NCBI GenBank assembly: GCA_023388235.1
Contig: JAEWGQ010000059.1
Location: forward strand, 1 to 5,866
Reading direction: 5' to 3'
DNA from: Actinomycetes bacterium
Lineage (GTDB): Bacteria > Actinomycetota > Actinomycetes > Actinomycetales > Cellulomonadaceae
DNA: 5,866 nt
Position numbers and translations under genes: made by a program. Under the pieces are notes generated by a model. The model was given only the letters and a program-made list of their open reading frames with translations. It ran no database searches and was not told the origin of the DNA. Shown piece by piece: positions 1-5,866 of the stretch (the first letter of the stretch is position 1; every line of letters starts with the position of its first letter).

Positions 1-1624
1 GCGGCGAGCCGCTCGCCCACGAGGATCAGCGCACCCGGCGCGCCCAGCGCACCGGCGGCGTCCGCGAGCTCGCCGGCGCCGATGGCGTCCAGCACCTCGG
101 GCTCGGTGCCCGGCGCGGCGGCCAGCAGCGTGCCGTCCAGGCGCTCGAGCCCGCGCGACGCGAACGGGGCGACGGACAGCACCCGCGTGCGGCCCGCGAC
201 CACGCCCTTGCGCAGCCGCAGGAAGACGATGCCGGCCTCCTCCTCGGCCTCCAGGCCCGCCAGCAGCACGGCCGGCGCGGCCTCGAGGTCCGCGAAGGTC
301 ACGCCGAGGCCCGTGCCCGCGACCGCGTGGCCGAGGAACGCGAGCTCCTCGTCCGAGTGCGGCCGGGCGCGCAGGTCCACGTCGTTGGTGCCGAGCACCA
401 CGCGGGCGAACTTGCCGTACGCGTAGGCGTCCTCGACGGTCAGGCGGCCGCCGGGCAGCACGCCCACGCCGCCCGCGGCGCGCGCCTGCTCCAGCCCGTG
501 CGCCGCGACCTCCAGGGCCTCGGCCCACGACGCCGGGTGCAGCTCGCCCCGCGTGCCGTCCGCGGCCCGGTCCCGCACCAGCGGGGTGGTGATCCGGTCG
601 GCGGCGGACTGCCAGGTGAACGCGAAGCGGTCCTTGTCGGTGATCCACTCCTCGTTGACCTCGGCGTCCTCGCCGGCCAGGCGGCGCAGCACGACGCCGC
701 GGCGGTGGTCGACGCGGATCGCCGCGCCCGAGGAGTCGTGCTCCGCGACGCCGGGGGTCGACACCAGGTCGAACGGGCGGGCGCGGAACCGGTACGCCGC
801 GCCGGTCAGCGCGCCGACCGGGCAGATCTGCACGGTGTTGCCGGAGAAGTACGACGCGAACGGGCTGCCCGACTCGTCGTCCTCGCTCGGGCCGACGGGG
901 ATGTCCGCGCCGAGCACGACCACGCCGTCGGCGGGCAGCCGGCCGGCGTCCTCGATCGTGCGGCCCACGCCGTCGTCGGCGCCCGCGAAGCCCAGCACGT
1001 CGGCGTCGAAGCGCCCGATCTGCTGCATCGCCCCGCGCTTCTGCAGGTCGATGAACGGGTCGCCGGCGATCTCCCGGGAGAACCGGGTGCAGCGCTGGCA
1101 CAGGATGCACCGCTCGCGGTCCAGCAGGATCTCGGTCGAGATCGCCAGCGGCTTCGGGAACGTGCGCTTGATGTCGACGAACCGGCTGGTCGAGCGCCCG
1201 TTCGACATGGCCTGGTTCTGCAGGGGGCACTCGCCGCCCTTGTCGCAGACCGGGCAGTCCAGCGGGTGGTTGATGAGCAGCAGCTCCATGACGCCGTGCT
1301 GCGCCTTGTCCGCCTCGGCCGACGTGCGCTGCGTGCGCACCTCCATGCCCGGGGTGGCGGTCAGGGTGCAGGACGCCTGGGGCTTCGGCATCTTCGCGAG
1401 GTTGCCGTCGCGGCCCGGCGCCCAGACCTCGACGAGGCACTGGCGGCAGGCGCCCGCCGGGGCGAGCAGCGGGTGGTCGCAGAACCGCGGGATCTGGATC
1501 CCGAGCTCCTCGGCGGCGCGGATGACCAGGGTGCCCTTGGGCACGGTGGTCTCGATGCCGTCGATGGTGAAGGTGACGCCGTCCTGGGGGGCGACGGCGC
1601 CCGACGGCGTGGATGCGGTGATGG

Positions 1625-1628
<4 letters not shown>
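1..1628 (-). CDS. nuoG: NADH-quinone oxidoreductase subunit G (75 kDa), 3'-partial, lacking N7 cluster ligands
   Basis: NuoG is the large iron-sulfur subunit of the NADH module and carries electrons from NuoF toward the connecting clusters. The window holds 542 codons. I expect roughly 800 in total, so the C-terminal third lies below position 1. The N-terminal [2Fe-2S] N1b ligands are Cys50, Cys61, Cys64 and Cys87. N5 has His121, Cys125, Cys128 and Cys134 ([14 protein letters not shown]). N4 has Cys174, Cys177, Cys180 and Cys269 (CILCQRC and ICPVGAL). From about residue 285 the protein follows the molybdopterin-oxidoreductase-like domain, but the four cysteines for the extra cluster N7 are Ala295, Asp298, Ala302 and Thr330. 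A longer, acidic loop lies at about 208-256. The start is ATG at 1628: it overlaps the nuoF TGA as ATGA, has GGGAG seven bases upstream, and yields a normal NuoG N-terminus. No frameshift is visible. Confidence 0.97.
639..746 (-). other. Degenerate N7 [4Fe-4S] binding motif within nuoG
   Basis: In E. coli and Thermus NuoG/Nqo3 an additional [4Fe-4S] cluster, N7, is bound by C-x2-C-x3-C-x27-C. Here the aligned residues are Ala295, Asp298, Ala302 ([11 protein letters not shown]) and Thr330 ([13 protein letters not shown]). The spacing is exactly conserved, and so are flanking residues such as Glu296, His297, Gly301, Asp331 and Lys332. The alignment is therefore unambiguous. N7 cannot be bound in the usual way, while N1b, N4 and N5 remain intact. 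This is a domain-level note and not a separate gene. Confidence 0.85.
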
Positions 1629-2961
<1,333 letters not shown>

Positions 2962-2962
<1 letters not shown>

Positions 2963-3150
2963 CACGACTCCTTCGCGCCGTCGGAGGGTGCGGACGTGTC
3001 GTCCGCGCGGTGCTCGGCCTTCTCCTGCGCGGCCGTCCGCTCGGGGGCGCCGGCCGCCGGGCGGTCCACGCTGGACTGCGGCTCGCCGGGCTGCGGGGCC
3101 GACGCGGCCGCCGGGGCGCTGCCCGCGGCCGGTGCGGCGTCCTCGCCGGT
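2962..3150 (-). other. Low-complexity Ala/Pro-rich C-terminal tail of NuoE
   Basis: NuoE residues from about 235 to 296 are dominated by Ala, Pro, Gly, Ser and Glu. They begin [17 protein letters not shown] and end in a charged stretch ([12 protein letters not shown]) before SDGAKES. No cofactor ligand or membrane segment is present, and a disordered tail is the likeliest reading. The last codons also supply the nuoF ribosome binding site, so this segment has a second, regulatory role at the DNA level. The boundary is approximate. Confidence 0.7.
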
Positions 3151-3852
3151 GAACGACGGGGCGCGCCAGCCCTTCTCGCGGGCCAGCTCGAGGCCGCGCA
3201 GCGTGGCGGGGCCCGCCCCGACGCCCTCGTCGGCCAGGCCGTCGGGGAACCCGGCCAGCACGCGGGACACCTGCTTGAACGTCTGCACCCGGCCCGGGCC
3301 GCGCGTCGGGGCGACGGGGTCGCCCGCGATCAGCCGGCCGACGACCTCGGCCGCGGACTCCGGCGTCTGGTTGTCGAAGAACTCCCAGTTGATCATCATC
3401 ACGGGCGCGAAGTCGCACGCCGCGTTGCACTCGATCCGCTCGAGCGTGATCTTGCCGTCGGCCGTCGTCTCGTCGTGCCCGACGCCCAGGCGGTCCGTCA
3501 GGTCCTCCCAGATGGCGTCGCCGCCCATGATCGCGCAGAGCGTGTTGGTGCAGACGCCCACCGTGTACTCGCCGTTCGGGCGGCGCTTGTACTGCGTGTA
3601 GAACGTCGCGACCGCCGACACCTGGGCGGTGGACAGGCCCAGCTCGCCGGCGCAGAACGCGATGCCCGCCGGGCTGACGTAGCCGTCCTCGCTCTGCACG
3701 AGGTGCAGCAGCGGGAGCAGCGCCGAGCGCGAGTCCGGGTACCGGGCGACGACCTGCGCCGCGTCGGCGGCCAGGCGCTCGCGCGTCGCGTCGTCGTAGG
3801 TGGCCCGCGGCCGGCCGCCGCCGGGCACGCGCGGGTGGTCGATCGTGGTCAT
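2962..3852 (-). CDS. nuoE: NADH-quinone oxidoreductase subunit E (24 kDa subunit) with long C-terminal tail
   Basis: NuoE is a thioredoxin-like ferredoxin that pairs with NuoF in the NADH dehydrogenase module. It carries the [2Fe-2S] cluster N1a, close to FMN but off the main electron path. The 296-residue product has all four ligands: Cys101 and Cys106 (CTNTLC) and Cys142 and Cys146 (CNAAC), the family C-x4-C and C-x3-C pairs. An N-terminal helical part (about 20-90, ending VATFYTQYK) precedes the ferredoxin fold (about 95-178). Residues about 185-234 (TFKQVSR, LAGFPDG) go beyond the E. coli protein of about 166 residues; I recall this stretch in other actinobacterial NuoE proteins. Residues about 235-296 form an Ala/Pro-rich, then charged tail of low complexity. 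The start is ATG at 3852, since MTTIDHP begins a normal-length N-terminus right after the nuoD stop, with a GGAGGGG upstream. The same frame stays open further upstream, but that part is only an antisense-free shadow of nuoD in another frame. Confidence 0.97.
2968..2973 (-). promoter_or_regulatory. Ribosome binding site for nuoF
   Basis: AAGGAG lies five bases before the nuoF ATG and is made from the final Lys-Glu codons of nuoE. A GTG directly before the ATG is in frame and could be an alternative start, but the spacing favours the ATG. This site rejects the long upstream extension of the frame. Confidence 0.8.
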
Positions 3853-5210
3853 CAGCGGTCCACCCCTCCGAGCACCGGGTCGATGGAGGCGACGGAGCAG
3901 ACGACGTCCGCGACCTGGCCGCCCTCGCAGAGCACCGAGACGGCCTGCAGGTTGTTGAACGACGGGTCGCGGAAGTGCGCCCGGTACGGCTTGGTGCCCC
4001 CGTCGGAGACGAGGTGCACCCCGAGCTCGCCGCGCGGGTGCTCGACGGTCTGCCACACCTGGCCGGCCGGCACCCGGAAGCCCTCGGTGACGAGCTTGAA
4101 GTGGTGGATCAGGGCCTCCATCGAGGTGCCCATGATCTCGCGGATGTGGTCGAGCGAGTTGCCCATGCCGTCGGAGCCGATGGCGAGCTGCGCCGGCCAC
4201 GCGACCTTCTTGTCCGCGACCATCACCGGCGTGCCCGCGGAGGCCTTGAGGCGCTCCACGACCTGCTCGATGATGCGCATCGACTGGTAGCACTCCTCGA
4301 TGCGCAGGACCATCCGGTCCCAGCAGTCCGAGCCCTCGGACACCGGCACGTCGAAGTCGTACGTCTCGTACCCGCAGTACGGGGCGGCCTTGCGCACGTC
4401 GTACGGCAGGCCGGTGGACCGCAGCATCGGGCCGGTGATGCCGAGCGCCATGCACCCGGCGAGGTTCAGCACCCCCACGTCCTGCAGCCGCCCCTTGAGG
4501 ATCGGCTGGCCGAGCATGAGGTCCTCGAGCTGCTTCATGTACCGGCGCACGCCCACGAGCGCCTCGGCGACGGAGTCGAGCGCGCCCGGCGGGATGTCCT
4601 GCGCGACGCCCCCGGGGCGGATGAACGCGTGGTTCATCCGCAGGCCGGAGATCAGCTCGAAGATCCGCAGGATCTCCTCGCGGGCGGTGAACCCGATCGT
4701 CATGATCGTGGTCGCGCCGAGCTCGTTGCCGCCGGTGGCCAGGCACACCAGGTGCGAGGCGATCCGGTTGAGCTCCATCATCAGCACGCGGATCTCGGTG
4801 GCGCGCACCGGGATGTCGTCGGTGATGCCGAGCAGCTTCTCCACCGCGAGGCAGTAGGCCGCCTCCTGGAACAGCGGGGCGACGTAGTCCATGCGGGTGC
4901 AGAACGTCACGCCCTGCGTCCAGGTGCGGAACTCCATGTTCTTCTCGATGCCGGTGTGCAGGTAGCCGATGCCCGCGCGGGCCTCGGTCACCGTCTCGCC
5001 GTCGATCTCGAGCATGAGCCGGAGCACGCCGTGCGTCGACGGGTGCTGCGGGCCCATGTTGACGACGATGCGCTGCTCGCCGAGGCGGGCGGCCTCCTCG
5101 GCGATGTCGGACCAGTCGCCGCCCGTCGCCTCGAAGGTGCGCAGGCCGACGGTCTCGTCGTCGACGAGGTGCCCCGTGGCGTGCACGCTCGGGGGGGTCT
5201 GGGTGCTCAC
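3852..5210 (-). CDS. nuoD: NADH-quinone oxidoreductase subunit D (49 kDa subunit)
   Basis: NuoD is the 49 kDa subunit, related to the large subunit of [NiFe] hydrogenases. With NuoB it forms the quinone-binding cavity where electrons leave the iron-sulfur chain. The 452-residue product is a full-length protein of normal size. After a variable N-terminus of about 45 residues comes [11 protein letters not shown] (51-61). His60 should match the quinone headgroup histidine (bovine His59). Tyr109 in RMDYV should match the quinone-contacting tyrosine (bovine Tyr108). The C-terminus has the family's typical SFNNLQA and DPVLGGVDR end, with Asp-Arg last. The hydrogenase nickel-ligand cysteine pairs are absent, as expected. 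The start is GTG at 5210, chosen because GGAGG (5219-5223) sits eight bases upstream and the codon overlaps the nuoC stop as GTGA. The stop shares one base with the nuoE ATG (TGATG). Nothing looks truncated or shifted. Confidence 0.98.
   Translation of the reverse strand: MSTQTPPSVHATGHLVDDETVGLRTFEATGGDWSDIAEEAARLGEQRIVVNMGPQHPSTHGVLRLMLEIDGETVTEARAGIGYLHTGIEKNMEFRTWTQGVTFCTRMDYVAPLFQEAAYCLAVEKLLGITDDIPVRATEIRVLMMELNRIASHLVCLATGGNELGATTIMTIGFTAREEILRIFELISGLRMNHAFIRPGGVAQDIPPGALDSVAEALVGVRRYMKQLEDLMLGQPILKGRLQDVGVLNLAGCMALGITGPMLRSTGLPYDVRKAAPYCGYETYDFDVPVSEGSDCWDRMVLRIEECYQSMRIIEQVVERLKASAGTPVMVADKKVAWPAQLAIGSDGMGNSLDHIREIMGTSMEALIHHFKLVTEGFRVPAGQVWQTVEHPRGELGVHLVSDGGTKPYRAHFRDPSFNNLQAVSVLCEGGQVADVVCSVASIDPVLGGVDR
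3863..3869 (-). promoter_or_regulatory. Ribosome binding site for nuoE
   Basis: GGAGGGG lies ten bases before the nuoE ATG, within the codons for the NuoD C-terminus (GGVDR). The spacing is slightly long but acceptable. It supports the ATG at 3852 with the TGATG stop-start junction. Confidence 0.65.
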
Positions 5211-5866
5211 GAGTACTGCCTCCGCTGGTCGGCCGGCGGCACGGTGGCGCCCTTGTACTCCACCGGGATGCCGCCGAGCGGGTAGTCCTTGCGCTGCGGG
5301 TGACCCGGCCAGTCGTCCGGCATCTCGATCCGCGCCAGGTCGGTGCGACCGGTGAAGACGATGCCGAAGAAGTCGTAGGTCTCGCGCTCGTGCCAGTCGT
5401 TGGCCGGGTAGATCTCGACCGTGGACGGGATGGTCGGGTCGTCCTCGGGGGCGGCGACCTCGACGCGCAGCCGGCGGCCGTGGGTCACGGACACCAGGTG
5501 GTAGACGGCGTGCAGCTCGCGGCCCGTGTCGTGCGGGTAGTGCACGCCGGACACGCCGAGCGACATCTCGAACCGCAGGTCCTGGTCGTCGCGCAGCGCG
5601 CGGGCGACCTCGGTCAGGTGCGCGCGGGCGACGTGCAGCGTCAGCTCCTCGCGGTCGACCACGACGGACTCGACCGCCGCGGCGAACCCGGTGCCGGACT
5701 CGTCCAGCACCTCCGCGAGGACGTCGACGACCTCGTCGAACCAGCCGCCGTAGGGCCGTTCGCTCGGGCCGGGCATGGCGACGGTCTGCACGAGGCCGCC
5801 GAACCCGGAGGTGTCGCCGGTGCCCTGCACGCCGAACATGCCGTGCCGGACGTCGACGACCTCCAG
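5207..5866 (-). CDS. nuoC: NADH-quinone oxidoreductase subunit C (30 kDa subunit), 5'-partial
   Basis: NuoC is the 30 kDa subunit of the connecting module of complex I. It packs against NuoD on the cytoplasmic arm and binds no cofactor. The visible 219 residues contain the family signature [12 protein letters not shown] (from fragment residue 160, bases 5354-5389). Downstream is [20 protein letters not shown], which is typical of the family's C-terminal end. The reading frame stays open to the window edge. The nine codons before the first internal ATG (5839-5837) read LEVVDVRHG, and I recall actinobacterial NuoC proteins having a similar stretch just before GMFG. That ATG also lacks a well-spaced ribosome binding site, because the nearest GGAGG is 20 bases away. 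The true start is therefore probably beyond 5866. The gene is separate from nuoD, unlike the nuoCD fusion of E. coli. Its TGA stop overlaps the nuoD GTG by four bases. The identification is secure; only the N-terminus is unknown. Confidence 0.96.
   Translation of the reverse strand: MEVVDVRHGMFGVQGTGDTSGFGGLVQTVAMPGPSERPYGGWFDEVVDVLAEVLDESGTGFAAAVESVVVDREELTLHVARAHLTEVARALRDDQDLRFEMSLGVSGVHYPHDTGRELHAVYHLVSVTHGRRLRVEVAAPEDDPTIPSTVEIYPANDWHERETYDFFGIVFTGRTDLARIEMPDDWPGHPQRKDYPLGGIPVEYKGATVPPADQRRQYS
5219..5223 (-). promoter_or_regulatory. Ribosome binding site for nuoD
   Basis: A perfect GGAGG lies eight bases before the nuoD GTG, inside the last codons of nuoC. It decides in favour of the GTG start at 5210. 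Together with the GTGA overlap it suggests coupled translation of nuoC and nuoD. Confidence 0.8.

Noticed and set aside
639..746. Frameshift or sequencing error as the cause of the missing N7 cysteines
   Set aside because: The frame before, within and after the motif matches NuoG, and the flanking residues and exact spacing are kept. Four separate codon changes are needed, which an error would not produce.
2963..3430. Minus-strand upstream extension of the nuoF frame
   Set aside because: It overlaps nuoE in another frame, is low-complexity Arg/Pro/Gly sequence, and a strong AAGGAG site marks the ATG at 2962 as the start.
3853..4746. Minus-strand upstream extension of the nuoE frame
   Set aside because: It overlaps the conserved nuoD coding sequence in a different frame and has no NuoE-like content. 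MTTIDHP at 3852 gives a normal N-terminus.
5191..5197. Run of seven C (minus strand) near the nuoD start, a possible slippage or phase-variation tract
   Set aside because: It simply encodes Thr-Pro-Pro early in NuoD, the frame downstream is intact, and runs of this length arise by chance at this GC content. Complex I is not a typical phase-variable target.

Overview
The window is an internal slice of a respiratory complex I (type I NADH:quinone oxidoreductase) operon. All genes lie on the minus strand, so transcription runs from high to low coordinates: nuoC (5' end outside the window), nuoD, nuoE, nuoF, and nuoG (3' end outside the window). There are no RNA genes, mobile elements, CRISPR arrays or intergenic stretches. 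Every base belongs to at least one nuo gene.

The very high GC content, strong third-position G/C bias and a GTG start point to a high-GC actinobacterium. So do separate nuoC and nuoD genes (fused in Escherichia coli) and actinobacterial-type wording such as the [10 protein letters not shown] stretch in NuoC. From remembered resemblance, and not from a search, I favour a Micrococcales/Cellulomonas-like lineage.

Layout: nuoC 5207-5866 (partial), nuoD 3852-5210, nuoE 2962-3852, nuoF 1625-2962, nuoG 1-1628 (partial). Each junction overlaps by 1 or 4 bases (GTGA, TGATG, TGATG, ATGA). Each downstream start has a purine-rich Shine-Dalgarno-like sequence inside the end of the preceding gene, which implies one translationally coupled transcript. 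By the usual nuoA-N order, nuoA and nuoB should lie beyond 5866 and nuoH onward below position 1.

Together the products build the hydrophilic arm. NuoF takes hydride from NADH onto FMN and passes electrons through its [4Fe-4S] cluster N3. NuoE holds the off-path [2Fe-2S] cluster N1a. NuoG holds N1b, N4 and N5. NuoC and NuoD form the connecting module next to the quinone site. All expected cluster ligands of NuoE, NuoF and the main chain of NuoG are present.

The most noteworthy departure is in NuoG. The four-cysteine motif for the extra [4Fe-4S] cluster N7 keeps its exact spacing, but all four cysteines are replaced (Ala, Asp, Ala, Thr). NuoE also has a long Ala/Pro-rich, probably disordered C-terminal tail. 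I see no new gene system here; apart from these details this is a conventional core-metabolism locus.
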